Shown: positions 1-7,998 of the stretch, piece after piece | Position numbering within the stretch: position 1 is the first letter of the stretch | Layout: every line of letters begins with the position of its first letter | DNA from: Robertmurraya korlensis | GTDB taxonomy: Bacteria; Bacillota; Bacilli; Bacillales; Cytobacillaceae | Direction of reading: 5' to 3' | DNA length: 64,000 nt | NCBI RefSeq assembly: GCF_023715225.1 | Contig: NZ_JAMBNS010000002.1 | Span: forward strand, 354,333 to 418,332 | The notes under the pieces: model-generated | What the model was told of the DNA's origin: nothing | What the model saw: only the letters and a program-made list of their open reading frames with translations | Database searches by the model: none | Translations under genes and position numbers: made by a program

Positions 1-2
1 CC

Positions 3-350
3 ATTGTAATACCTATCATTATTATTTACTTTTATATTATTTCAAAGCGAGAGTTACAATCTCATACTGAGCAATGGTTAGCACTAGAGCAGGTATATGA
101 GGAAGCGATTGTAACAGGAAAGATTAACCAGATAAAAATAAGAAAAGAACGTTTTTATTATCATCGATATGTACATATTGTCGAACTCACACTTATAAAT
201 AACCAGACAACAACAATTGTTTCAAAAATCACTCCAATGGTAAAAGGGATAATTCTTACAAATGATTTTCAGCTTGGTGATGAAGTGCGTGTGTACGGTA
301 ATTGGAAGGAAGACCATTTTCGTTTTGGTAGGTATGAAATACTTCAATAA
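3..350 (+). CDS. C-terminal part of an unrecognised membrane-anchored protein (5' end outside window)
   Basis: An open frame runs from the window edge to a TAA at 348-350 (115 residues visible). It opens with a very hydrophobic run (IVIPIIIIYFYII), then a basic boundary and a soluble tail rich in beta-prone residues, ending GRYEILQ. The layout suggests one transmembrane helix followed by a small beta domain. A terminator follows directly, so this is the real end of a gene. I do not recognise the family, and no function is assigned. Confidence 0.6.
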   Translation: MVIPIIIIYFYIISKRELQSHTEQWLALEQVYEEAIVTGKINQIKIRKERFYYHRYVHIVELTLINNQTTTIVSKITPMVKGIILTNDFQLGDEVRVYGNWKEDHFRFGRYEILQ

Positions 351-352
351 TA

Positions 353-375
353 AAAAGGAGCACTCAGCTCCTTTT
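353..375. terminator. Bidirectional terminator between the partial gene and ylbC
   Basis: Arms AAAAGGAGC and GCTCCTTTT flank a 5-nt loop, with A-rich and T-rich flanks. It can serve the + strand partial gene and the - strand ylbC, which ends at 378. Confidence 0.8.
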
Positions 376-377
376 CG

Positions 378-1442
378 TCATTCTTCCCATGCTTGGATAA
401 AGTTTTGTGTGTAGTATTTTTTATATACACCTACGCCGATATGTGTAAATTCTTCGTTCAATAAGCTTTCCCGGTGACCTTTACTATTTAACCAACCTTC
501 CATAACAGCTGGAGCATCAGCATAGTTTGCAGCAATATTCTCTCCAGCTACCTGATAAAATACTTCCCCGGCCTCTAAGCGATCAGAAAGCTCCCCGAAC
601 TTTTCAGATGTATGCGAAAAAGTATTGCTCTCTTCCATATCCTTACTATGTCCATAAGCTACAATTGCCGTTTTCTCATCCCATTTTAAGTTAGTAAGAC
701 CAAATCTCATTCTCATAATATTCGTAATATCATATATTTGCTTTTCATTTGCATCCTCGACTTTTTCATCTGGTGCCATCTCATCAGGTTCAATTTCTTG
801 TAATTCACCAAAATAAACCAATTCATAAGGTCTTAATTTCAATAAAGTTTCTGCATCCATTACCCTAAAACTAGATAATGTTGCGGTAAATTTATCAATA
901 TACAGTTGAACGAAAATGTCCCCCATTTTCAACAATGGTCTTGTATTGAGATCTGACTCTGATAGCTCAAATTGATAGGAACTTCCTTCATAATCTAACC
1001 CTATTTCTGTTTCAACATAACTTGAAGAAAAAATTTCATCTACATGTTGTCCAATCTTGAAGGGGCTTATATCCACTTCTGAACCGATCGCATAAACGGT
1101 TACTACCTTCCCGTCTTTCACACCAATCTGAGTATAATTAGCAGGATCAGCATTATAGATCCACCAATCAAACCCATAATAAGTCTGATCTACTCTGTTA
1201 GGTTGACCTAAGTTTTCCACCAAGTTTTCTATAGACATTCCGATATATGTTGTAACTCCCTCCGTGGGTCTTTCAGAATTTGTTCCTTCATCGCTCGTAT
1301 TATTCGATAAGTCCTGGTTACTTTCTCTCTTTTGCGTCCCGTCTTCTAGGAGTATATCCTCATCACCATTTTGAATATTAAAATAAAATACAATTCCTAA
1401 TATGGCAGTTATCAATATTAATATTCTTCCTAAACTTCTCAG
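378..1442 (-). CDS. ylbC: YlbC-like membrane-anchored CAP-domain (SCP/PR1) protein
   Basis: About 354 residues. The N-terminus is a short basic stretch and one hydrophobic helix (ILILITAILGIVFYF), so it is anchored or secreted. Next come an acidic linker, a CAP-associated N-terminal domain (GMSIENLVENLGQPNRV) and a C-terminal CAP domain. The CAP domain shows its usual signatures: YGHSKDMEESNTFSH, AGENIA, and WLNSKGHRESLL followed by THIGVGVY. The first ATG/TTG in frame is a TTG at 1415, but it has no ribosome site. A CTG at 1442 lies 7 nt after GAGAGGAGG and restores the basic residues before the helix, so I use it. An ATG at 1449 is out of frame. It lies downstream of ylbB on the same strand, as in B. 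subtilis. The biochemical role of CAP proteins in bacilli is not settled. Confidence 0.85.
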   Translation of the reverse strand: MRSLGRILILITAILGIVFYFNIQNGDEDILLEDGTQKRESNQDLSNNTSDEGTNSERPTEGVTTYIGMSIENLVENLGQPNRVDQTYYGFDWWIYNADPANYTQIGVKDGKVVTVYAIGSEVDISPFKIGQHVDEIFSSSYVETEIGLDYEGSSYQFELSESDLNTRPLLKMGDIFVQLYIDKFTATLSSFRVMDAETLLKLRPYELVYFGELQEIEPDEMAPDEKVEDANEKQIYDITNIMRMRFGLTNLKWDEKTAIVAYGHSKDMEESNTFSHTSEKFGELSDRLEAGEVFYQVAGENIAANYADAPAVMEGWLNSKGHRESLLNEEFTHIGVGVYKKYYTQNFIQAWEE

Positions 1443-1588
1443 AGGCCATCCTCCTCTCTATCATTCTTTCTATCATTGTATGCAAGCATTAAAAAAATAG
1501 TATAGTATTTCATAGTAAATATAATAGGTTGTTATGGTAGTTATTTATTTTATTATACCCTACCAGGCTCTGTACATAAATAAATAAA

Positions 1589-1604
1589 GACACCAAAAGG
1601 TGCC
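1589..1604 (-). terminator. Terminator after ylbB
   Basis: Read on the minus strand, GGCACC, TTTT, GGTGTC form a short stem followed by TTTATTTATTT, just after the ylbB stop. Confidence 0.7.
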
Positions 1605-1608
1605 TTCA

Positions 1609-2040
1609 TTAATGCATGTCAGAAGATGTATGTTCGGAAATGTCAGATAGGGCTTTACCGGCTTGATAATCTGTTATTTTCTCAACAGCCAAATCCCCAA
1701 GAGCAACGATTCCTACTAGTTTTTTTCCTTCTGTGACAGGAAGACGTCGAATTTGGTGCTTGGCCATTAATTCAGCCGCGTCTCTAGCAGTAGTTTCAGG
1801 TGATACTGTTATGATTTGCTTACTCATGATATCTTCTACTTTTGTCGAACCAGGATGTTTTTCAGCAACTCCTCTAACGACAATATCACGATCTGTAATC
1901 ATTCCGATTAACTTATCATCATCAACAATTGGAATCGCACCTACGTTTAGCTCTTTCATTTTAAGTGCAACCTCGTACACATTATCCAGAAGCGTACAGC
2001 ATTCGACTTCCCTAGTCATTAACTCATTTATGGTCTTCAT
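1609..2040 (-). CDS. ylbB: YlbB-like protein with two CBS domains
   Basis: 143 residues, almost entirely a CBS-domain pair (Bateman module). The first domain runs from MTREVECC to GMITDRDIVVRG; the second starts at VEDIMSKQIITVS and ends at RRLPVTEGKKLVGIVALGDLA. CBS pairs usually bind adenine nucleotides or related ligands and report energy state; no catalytic domain is attached. A longer frame opens at 2094, but the ATG at 2040 follows AGGAGGG with 7-nt spacing and begins the family's usual MKTINELM. It sits upstream of ylbC with its own terminator. The ligand is unknown. Confidence 0.85.
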   Translation of the reverse strand: MKTINELMTREVECCTLLDNVYEVALKMKELNVGAIPIVDDDKLIGMITDRDIVVRGVAEKHPGSTKVEDIMSKQIITVSPETTARDAAELMAKHQIRRLPVTEGKKLVGIVALGDLAVEKITDYQAGKALSDISEHTSSDMH

Positions 2041-2258
2041 CCTGAGCCCTCCTAAAAATATCGTCAATTCTATTGTTCCCTTTTGTTTGGTCAACTATTC
2101 CAGCATTGTACATGAGGAAAACATATCTGATTTTTGTGAACGTTCTCATTGCAACTTCCTATAATTTCTACTATTATTAAACATGAAGAAGTTATCATTA
2201 CATAGTGAAGAGTTCAGTTTTAAGTAGACGGGTATCGTGTTTTGTAGGAGGGAAAATA

Positions 2259-2618
2259 ATGAAGTTTGAAAATGTAGGTCTTGAGAACGTAAAAGCCGAT
2301 TTAAATCGTTTGGACGAAGTTATGCTTGATCATGGATTAGTTCGTGAGGGACAATGGGACTATGAAAGAGTAACATATGACCGCAAGTTTATCCTAAAAG
2401 AAGGAACTTTCTACCTTCGTGTGTTCGGATATGCTGTAGAAGGTGATGTAGGAGCACACAAAGCAACCGTTCAATTAATGACACCTCTATTAGGTAAGCA
2501 TTATTATCCACATGGAGTAGAATATGGTGAAGGTGAAGCCTTTCCAAAAGGACTTGTCAGTCAATGCGAAAAGCTTCTTAATGAAGTAAAAGTTGAAGTA
2601 GAAAAATTCGCTAAATAA
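2259..2618 (+). CDS. YugN-like family protein
   Basis: 119 residues, soluble, no signal peptide. The sequence from MKFENVGLENVKADLNRLD through LVREGQWDYERVTYDRKF and YYPHGVEYGE resembles the YugN-like family, a small Firmicute family without known function. The frame is open from 2205, but the ATG at 2259 is preceded by GTAGGAGGGAAAAT and starts at the family's natural N-terminus. It is a single-gene unit with its own terminator. Confidence 0.75.
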   Translation: MKFENVGLENVKADLNRLDEVMLDHGLVREGQWDYERVTYDRKFILKEGTFYLRVFGYAVEGDVGAHKATVQLMTPLLGKHYYPHGVEYGEGEAFPKGLVSQCEKLLNEVKVEVEKFAK

Positions 2619-2642
2619 AAAGACGCTTTTTGCGTCTTTTTT
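2617..2642. terminator. Bidirectional terminator
   Basis: AAAAAGACGC, TTTTT, GCGTCTTTTTT: a GC-rich stem with A- and T-tracts between the convergent YugN-like gene and the next minus-strand gene. Confidence 0.85.
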
Positions 2643-2646
2643 ATTT

Positions 2647-2985
2647 TCAACTAAGTTTCACATGAATATAACTTACTTTATACCCCGTCAACAAGTACAC
2701 TTCCTCTTGAATGGCAGCTTGTAAATTTTCTATTTTTTCAATAATTCCTCTATAATTAATGGCATTTAATCTTAAAATGATGCCAACAACGCTTTCTTTC
2801 AGTATCACTTCGTACGTTTGATTTTTTGTCGGATGGAATTGTCCTTGAATGCGATCAATGATAGATCCTCTTTTATTGAGAAGGACATAGTTATCGCTTT
2901 CCATTATATTAGACTCGACTATTGCTGAAATAATGTTGTGAACGGCTCGATCGCTTTCGTTTTGCTCAAACATACTTACCAACAT
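2647..2985 (-). CDS. Small conserved-looking protein, possibly Asp23/Gls24-like
   Basis: 112 residues. ATG at 2985 follows AAAGGAGGG with good spacing, and a terminator closes the gene. There is no signal peptide or membrane segment. The last 45 residues (LRLNAINYRGIIEKIENLQ, then LTGYKVSYIHVKL) have the rhythm of the Asp23/Gls24 fold: a beta strand, an amphipathic helix, and a final 'TG-x-V-x-x-(I/V)-x-V' strand. The likeness is weak and seen by eye only. It could equally be an unrelated orphan. Confidence 0.55.
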   Translation of the reverse strand: MLVSMFEQNESDRAVHNIISAIVESNIMESDNYVLLNKRGSIIDRIQGQFHPTKNQTYEVILKESVVGIILRLNAINYRGIIEKIENLQAAIQEEVYLLTGYKVSYIHVKLS

Positions 2986-3135
2986 AATCCCTCCTTTTAG
3001 GCTCGTCTAATAAACACCTCAAAATATAACTTCATATTTTTATTATTTTCATTGGTTATTTTATTAAATGCATACTATAATTTAAGTGTTCCGAAATTAA
3101 CAAATATTTTTTTATTTATGGAAGGAGAACATCTT

Positions 3136-4197
3136 TTGTTACTAAGCTTTTTTAAGAAACGTTATTTTTTAATTATTTTAGGCCTCTGTATAACAGCCCT
3201 TTTGTTATATCTTATCCTGCCTGTTTCTATACCTTTGATCACAGCATTTATAACTGCTTTATTTCTTGAACCGCTCGTACGAATGATACAAAATCGTACC
3301 AAACTTAATCAGAAAGTATCTGTCTTAATTGTATTTTTAGGCTTTTTACTCTTTGTTGGCTTTACCGGCTACTTCATTGTTACAAAGGTTATAACAGAAG
3401 CCATTCAAGTAGTTGAATACGCACCGCAATTAATAAATGAAATAAATCGAGCTTGGTTAGATACAGAAGAAAAATTAACATCAGCAGCAAAAGAATTACC
3501 AAAGGAAATAGTAGATGGAATTAGCAGCCAAGTACAAACTTTTCTCAACCAAACGAAAAATGATTTAGTAGCTTACGTCAACATCGATAATGTCCGGTCA
3601 TTACTTACAAATATCCCTAGCTATCTTGTTAGTTTTTTAGTTTATCTGATTGCTTTATTTCTTTTCCTACTAGATTTACCAAGGTTAAAAATTTCTTTAT
3701 ACAGTCATTTAACAGAGAAAACAGCTGATAAAGTTCATTTTATGACCTCTCGTCTATCCTTTGTTGTAATAGGGTTTGTTAAAGCTCAATTTCTTGTTTC
3801 TGTAATCATTTTTTTAGTTACATTAATCGGCCTTTTCATTATCACTCCAAAAGTAGCATTATTAATGGCAACAATCATTTGGATTATTGATTTTATCCCA
3901 ATCATCGGTTCTATTGTAATCATGGCTCCATGGGCTTTATTTCATTTCATTACCGGTGATGTAGTATTAGGTACAAAACTTGCTGTTTTAGCAGTTATTT
4001 TGTTAATTATTCGTCGAACAGTCGAACCAAAAGTGATGGGAACACATATCGGCCTCTCACCTTTATCAACTCTAATAGCAATGTACCTTGGCCTGAAGTT
4101 GCTCGGAATACTAGGGTTTATTATTGGCCCTTTACTGTTAATTGCATTTAATTCGGCAAAAGAAGCCGGAATAATTAAACTGAATTTTAAAATTTAA
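3136..4197 (+). CDS. AI-2E/YtvI family integral membrane permease
   Basis: 353 residues with about seven or eight hydrophobic segments. The arrangement is that of the AI-2E transporter family: N-terminal helices (LIILGLCITALLLYLILP), a soluble helical hairpin (about residues 100-155), then a membrane core ending in EPKVMGTHIGLSPLSTLIAMYLGLKLLG and a final helix. Length and composition fit the sporulation protein YtvI, although the substrate is unknown. The frame is open from 3052, but GGAAGGAGAACATCTT directly precedes a TTG at 3136 that gives the expected N-terminus. The distinction between YtvI and other members is not certain from sequence alone. Confidence 0.75.
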   Translation: MLLSFFKKRYFLIILGLCITALLLYLILPVSIPLITAFITALFLEPLVRMIQNRTKLNQKVSVLIVFLGFLLFVGFTGYFIVTKVITEAIQVVEYAPQLINEINRAWLDTEEKLTSAAKELPKEIVDGISSQVQTFLNQTKNDLVAYVNIDNVRSLLTNIPSYLVSFLVYLIALFLFLLDLPRLKISLYSHLTEKTADKVHFMTSRLSFVVIGFVKAQFLVSVIIFLVTLIGLFIITPKVALLMATIIWIIDFIPIIGSIVIMAPWALFHFITGDVVLGTKLAVLAVILLIIRRTVEPKVMGTHIGLSPLSTLIAMYLGLKLLGILGFIIGPLLLIAFNSAKEAGIIKLNFKI

Positions 4198-4198
4198 A

Positions 4199-4236
4199 AA
4201 AAACGCAGACTTCCTATTAATGAAGTCTGCGTTTTT
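4199..4236. terminator. Bidirectional terminator
   Basis: AACGCAGACTTC and GAAGTCTGCGTT arms with an 8-nt loop, flanked by A and T tracts, between convergent genes. Confidence 0.9.
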
Positions 4237-4244
4237 AAAAATTA

Positions 4245-5426
4245 TTAAAAGTAATCAGGAAAAAATGGACGTAATTTTGGAATTTTCCTTTCTAGCTTTT
4301 TTATATCTTCTAAGCTTCCTATAATTTCTCCAAGGTGATATAATTCTTCAGATGTTTTGTATCCTAACAAAAGTGTAGACAATGTTCCTATGCCCATTTG
4401 TAGCCCTACCTTAGGTGGATGAGCACAAACACTTCCGTCTTTCTCTTTGTAAGCAGTTATTGAATCATCTCCAAGTAGATACGAACCGATATTCCATCTA
4501 CAGTATTCATCACTCACATGAATAAATACCTTCTCACCAGTTGACTGAAAAGAGTAGGATTTTAGAAACTCTTCTACATTAACAATTCTAGCCATAAAGT
4601 ATGGATGAACTTCGGTCTTTTGTTTTGGTTGTTTTAGGTAATATGGAAAGGAGTCATGAGTCGAAGTGTTAATTACAACCTTGTCTACCATAGAGTCATG
4701 CTGACAGATAAAATTCCACAGACCAATCGCTGCCTGATGGCTATTAGTAATAGTTTCAATGACTTCCAACTCTTTATTTTTCACTGAATATACGATATAA
4801 CCCTCGTACTCTCCATCGTCGTTCACATACGCAGCCATATGATCCTCACTGTATACATGATCGTTCCACCATTCTTTTGTACGAACAAGCATCCCACTAT
4901 GAGATGCCGCATAAGAATCATATACTCTTTCGATTTGTTCTTTTTCTTTCTGCGGAATGTCCCTTAAAACTTTGCCTTGGTATGAAGGCAACATTACCAG
5001 ATCTTTTTTCTCAATCGTTACCATTTTGTTATCTGCAAAAGTCTCCCAACCAAATCTACGGTAAAAGTGAACATCAAAAGGGTGAAGAAAGGACAGGTAT
5101 TGCTGTTTCTGATTCATATATTTTAAGGCGTCAGTTATGAGTTGTTTCACATAGCCATGCCGACGATATTCTGGATACGTGGAAACTCCAGCAATGCCTC
5201 CCATTTGAAACTTTTTATCGTTTATATAAACCACAAATGGGATAATATGTAATTTAGCAACAAGCTTTTGTTCATCTTTGACTGCAAGAATATTGTGTGA
5301 TTTTAACATTTGTTTTCTTTTAGGTATATCTTCCTCGTTTACCTTGTATTGAAAAGCATACATTGACAATTTCATGGCTTCTTCATAATCTTTTTCTGTT
5401 AACACAACTACTTCCATCATTCCCAC
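4245..5426 (-). CDS. Eis-like GNAT family N-acetyltransferase
   Basis: 393 residues, the size of the Eis family: an N-terminal GNAT domain, a second degenerate GNAT domain and a sterol-carrier-like C-terminal domain. The acetyl-CoA loop is visible as YPEYRRHGYVKQLI around residues 85-100, preceded by MGGIAGVSTYPEYR. A second domain starts near ERVYDSYAASHSG, and the C-terminal domain begins around FIHVSDEYCRWNIG. The substrate cannot be told; Eis enzymes acetylate amines, including aminoglycosides and peptides. Start ATG at 5426 follows GGGGTGGGAATG. It is downstream of the cta genes but separated by their terminator. Confidence 0.75.
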   Translation of the reverse strand: MGMMEVVVLTEKDYEEAMKLSMYAFQYKVNEEDIPKRKQMLKSHNILAVKDEQKLVAKLHIIPFVVYINDKKFQMGGIAGVSTYPEYRRHGYVKQLITDALKYMNQKQQYLSFLHPFDVHFYRRFGWETFADNKMVTIEKKDLVMLPSYQGKVLRDIPQKEKEQIERVYDSYAASHSGMLVRTKEWWNDHVYSEDHMAAYVNDDGEYEGYIVYSVKNKELEVIETITNSHQAAIGLWNFICQHDSMVDKVVINTSTHDSFPYYLKQPKQKTEVHPYFMARIVNVEEFLKSYSFQSTGEKVFIHVSDEYCRWNIGSYLLGDDSITAYKEKDGSVCAHPPKVGLQMGIGTLSTLLLGYKTSEELYHLGEIIGSLEDIKKLERKIPKLRPFFPDYF

Positions 5427-5458
5427 CCCTTATCACAACATCTGTATATTTTATTCAA

Positions 5459-5489
5459 AAAAAAGCGCCACAATTACTTGTAGCGCTTT
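5459..5489 (-). terminator. Terminator at the end of the ctaG-ctaM unit
   Basis: On the minus strand, GAAAGCGC and GCGCTTTTTTTT pair around a short loop just after the ctaM stop. Confidence 0.85.
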
Positions 5490-5497
5490 CTGATTCA

Positions 5498-5965
5498 TTA
5501 GAACCCTAAAATTGCTTTAATCACTGAGGTAGTTTCTCCTCCGTGGTAAAAAACATATAACAACAGGTAAACTGCTACTCCTGTAATAGCTGTAAAAAAC
5601 CACACAATGCTTGTGATTGGTCCAAGTTTTCGATGCTTTTCTAACTGCTTTTTATAGCCAGTATATAAAGAAATAATCCCTAATACAGCTCCAACCGTAG
5701 CCAACGTAATATGAAAGATCAAAAAGATTGTATAGTAAATCTTTATATCATCTGGTCCACCAAACGCAGTATTTCCAATAAAAATAGTTCGGCTAGCATA
5801 GATGATAAAGAAGATAATAGCAAATATAGCAGCTAAAAACATCGTTTTTTGATGGGCCTGTATTTTACGTTGCTTGATTTGCCACCATCCAATGGCAACA
5901 GTTAGACCACTTAGTACAATAAAGGTAGTACTAATTGTAGGTAAAATCGGTAATGTGAACTCCAT
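5498..5965 (-). CDS. ctaM: DUF420 membrane protein, CtaM/YozB family, oxidase assembly factor
   Basis: 155 residues with four hydrophobic segments (ISTTFIVLSGLTVAIGWW; TMFLAAIFAIIFFIIYA; IFLIFHITLATVGAVLGIISLY; SIVWFFTAITGVAVYLLLYV). Conserved DUF420 features include the His in KAHQKT-type position, FHITLA and W-x-F-x-T-x-I-T-G. The family is required for function of heme A-containing aa3-type oxidases in staphylococci and bacilli. It lies 25 nt after ctaG on the same strand and so is likely cotranscribed. In B. subtilis yozB lies elsewhere, so its position here fits the older linkage to the oxidase genes. Confidence 0.85.
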   Translation of the reverse strand: MEFTLPILPTISTTFIVLSGLTVAIGWWQIKQRKIQAHQKTMFLAAIFAIIFFIIYASRTIFIGNTAFGGPDDIKIYYTIFLIFHITLATVGAVLGIISLYTGYKKQLEKHRKLGPITSIVWFFTAITGVAVYLLLYVFYHGGETTSVIKAILGF

Positions 5966-5990
5966 TTGTTTCTCCTCTTAATAACTTAAT

Positions 5991-6896
5991 TTATTTAGTG
6001 GGCTCAGGTTGAAAGCTAGTTTGACTTGTAGGTAACTCATCAATTGTTTGTTCCTTTCTAAACCAACTAAAGAACACCCGTGCTAAGATCACTCCGTACA
6101 CAACCTCTTGGATAACCTTCATTAACACTCCGCCCGTTTGCTGATCCTCAAGAAGCGACATCGAATTAAACATTTCTGGACCGCTTAAATTTAAAGAAGC
6201 AAGTGTGGTTGATGGAACGCATAATTCAAGAGCACTTGCCCATGCATTGGGATCAGAAAAAGTAGAATACATTGGTGTATCTGCAAAGATAATTAATGCA
6301 CATGCTGGAGTTAACAAAATTCCATCTGCAAAAATATAACCTACTTTTTTTAACCCGTTTAATGTTTCATACTCTTCTAACTCGTTCACTAGTGGCCACC
6401 ACATGCAAATAGCTAATAAAAATAATACAGAAGTATAGATCGCGTGCAACCACATATCTGTTTTTACAATATCAAAAATATTAGGAACGTGATAAAAAGA
6501 GAACACTCCATTAAAAAGAATAAGTGCAATTAAAGGTTTTGTAAAAAATGCAAACAATGGTTTAATGATTGGTCTAGATAGTACAGATCTCCAAACCCAT
6601 GGAGGAATTCCGTAAATAAACAGAATAGGAATCACTAAGTATAGAATGGCCATCTGAATCATATGAACATAAAACATAATATGTCCTAGCAAATCTATGG
6701 GAGATCCCTTCACCACATACAAGAGTAAAATAGCAGAAGCAAAGCTAATCCATTGTTTTCTCGTTAATGCTTCAGATTGTTGAAATAGAGTTCGATATTT
6801 TGTAGTTACGAGAAAATAGCTAGCTAATATCACAAGTAAAAGAATCAGGAAGATGGGACTCCATAAAGCCCTAAAGCCAAATATATCAAGCGACAA
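5991..6896 (-). CDS. ctaG: Cytochrome c oxidase assembly factor CtaG
   Basis: 301 residues with about seven membrane helices, the DUF1404-type CtaG of bacilli (different from the copper chaperone CtaG of proteobacteria). Family features include SWISFASAILLLYVVKGSPIDLLG-type helix, HMIQMAILYLVIPIL, IPPWVWR, MWLHAIYTS and a His/Met-rich region. It is needed for formation of active caa3 oxidase. It follows ctaF with a terminator-like hairpin in between, so it may be read by partial readthrough or from its own promoter. ATG start at 6896 with GAGGTGATC upstream. Confidence 0.9.
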   Translation of the reverse strand: MSLDIFGFRALWSPIFLILLLVILASYFLVTTKYRTLFQQSEALTRKQWISFASAILLLYVVKGSPIDLLGHIMFYVHMIQMAILYLVIPILFIYGIPPWVWRSVLSRPIIKPLFAFFTKPLIALILFNGVFSFYHVPNIFDIVKTDMWLHAIYTSVLFLLAICMWWPLVNELEEYETLNGLKKVGYIFADGILLTPACALIIFADTPMYSTFSDPNAWASALELCVPSTTLASLNLSGPEMFNSMSLLEDQQTGGVLMKVIQEVVYGVILARVFFSWFRKEQTIDELPTSQTSFQPEPTK

Positions 6897-6991
6897 TGAC
6901 GATCACCTCGTTATTTTTAAGTCAGTTATATTATACCTGATTTGTTATGAATACTACAATGAATGAGGTTTTCCTATATTTAGTGCAAAAA

Positions 6992-7018
6992 GAAAATCGG
7001 CTCAAGAGGCCGATTTTC
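6992..7018 (-). terminator. Hairpin between ctaF and ctaG
   Basis: Minus strand GAAAATCGGC and GCCGATTTTC with TTTTTG after: a good intrinsic terminator that separates the structural subunits from the assembly genes, possibly partial. Confidence 0.8.
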
Positions 7019-7028
7019 ATTCACTCAT

Positions 7029-7364
7029 TTACCACCAAATAATGGTCATAAAAGCTAATATTGTTATTAACCCAACTAATAAACCTGAATATAGGAAAAG
7101 CGCTGGCGCTTCATGTCCCTTATGACTCATATGCATGAAGTAATATAATTGAAAGACTACTTGCACGACAGCTAGCAAAAGAATGAAAGGAACGATAAAC
7201 CATGCCGAAAAGTCACCATAGCCTACAGCAATAAATGCTACTAAAGTCAAAAAGATCATCATAGAAAATGATACGATTTGATAGCGCATTTCCTCTGCAC
7301 TTTTCTTTTTACGATATTCAATGTCTACTCTAGGGTTACCTGAATGTGTTTGTTCACTTGCCAT
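7029..7364 (-). CDS. ctaF: Cytochrome c oxidase (caa3) subunit IV, CtaF
   Basis: 111 residues with three transmembrane helices, the usual CtaF size. The YRKKKSAEEMRYQIVSF segment precedes the first helix, and FQLYYFMHMSHKGHE lies before the last. It is a small accessory subunit of the caa3 oxidase in the cytoplasmic membrane. It starts 4 nt after the ctaE stop and ends the ctaCDEF block, before the 6992 hairpin. Confidence 0.92.
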   Translation of the reverse strand: MASEQTHSGNPRVDIEYRKKKSAEEMRYQIVSFSMMIFLTLVAFIAVGYGDFSAWFIVPFILLLAVVQVVFQLYYFMHMSHKGHEAPALFLYSGLLVGLITILAFMTIIWW

Positions 7365-7368
7365 CAGT

Positions 7369-7998
7369 TTATCCCACCATTCCCATTAAATATACTACCG
7401 TGAAGATAAATACCCACACCACGTCAATAAAGTGCCAGTAAAGACTTGCCACATAGAACTTTGGAGCATTATATAAATCTAACCCACGCTTTGCATTTCT
7501 CACCATTAAAGTAACAATCCATAAAAGCCCGAAAGCAACGTGACCACCGTGGAATCCAACAAGTGTATAAAATGCAGATCCAAATGCACTACTTGTAAAT
7601 GTATGATGATACTCATGTACATAGTGATTGAACTCGTAAATTTCAAGAAGCAAGAACGCAAATCCTAGAAGCACTGTTAAACCTAACCATAGCTGCATCT
7701 TTTTGAAATTGAAGTTTTTCATATGGTACATTGCATATACACTTGTTAACGAACTAGTTAAAAGTAACATCGTTGCCACAAATACAATTGGCAATTCGAA
7801 AAGATCCTTTGCTAGTGCGTGTTCAGCATTCGGAACCTTATCCTTTAATGCTAAGTAAGTAGCAAAAAGTGATGCAAAGAGAACAGTCTCTCCACCTAGA
7901 AATAACCAAAAACCTAAAAATTTATTTTTTCCTTCAAGGGTTTGCTTTTCAGGTGCGGCAGGCCATGTTTCAGCAGTAAACTTATCTTCTACATGCAT
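7369..7998 (-). CDS. ctaE: Cytochrome c oxidase (caa3) subunit III, CtaE
   Basis: 209 residues with five membrane helices, typical of bacterial short subunit III. Signatures are KFLGFWLFLGGETVLFASLFATY, the GFHGGHV motif and SLYWHFIDVVWVFIFTVVYL. The start ATG overlaps the ctaD stop by one base (TAATG), showing translational coupling. Subunit III stabilises the catalytic core. Confidence 0.95.
   Translation of the reverse strand: MHVEDKFTAETWPAAPEKQTLEGKNKFLGFWLFLGGETVLFASLFATYLALKDKVPNAEHALAKDLFELPIVFVATMLLLTSSLTSVYAMYHMKNFNFKKMQLWLGLTVLLGFAFLLLEIYEFNHYVHEYHHTFTSSAFGSAFYTLVGFHGGHVAFGLLWIVTLMVRNAKRGLDLYNAPKFYVASLYWHFIDVVWVFIFTVVYLMGMVG

Noticed and set aside
1733..2164. 143-residue open frame on the + strand opposite ylbB
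   Set aside because: It is the antisense shadow of ylbB's CBS domains; composition is Ser/Ile-rich, with no ribosome site.
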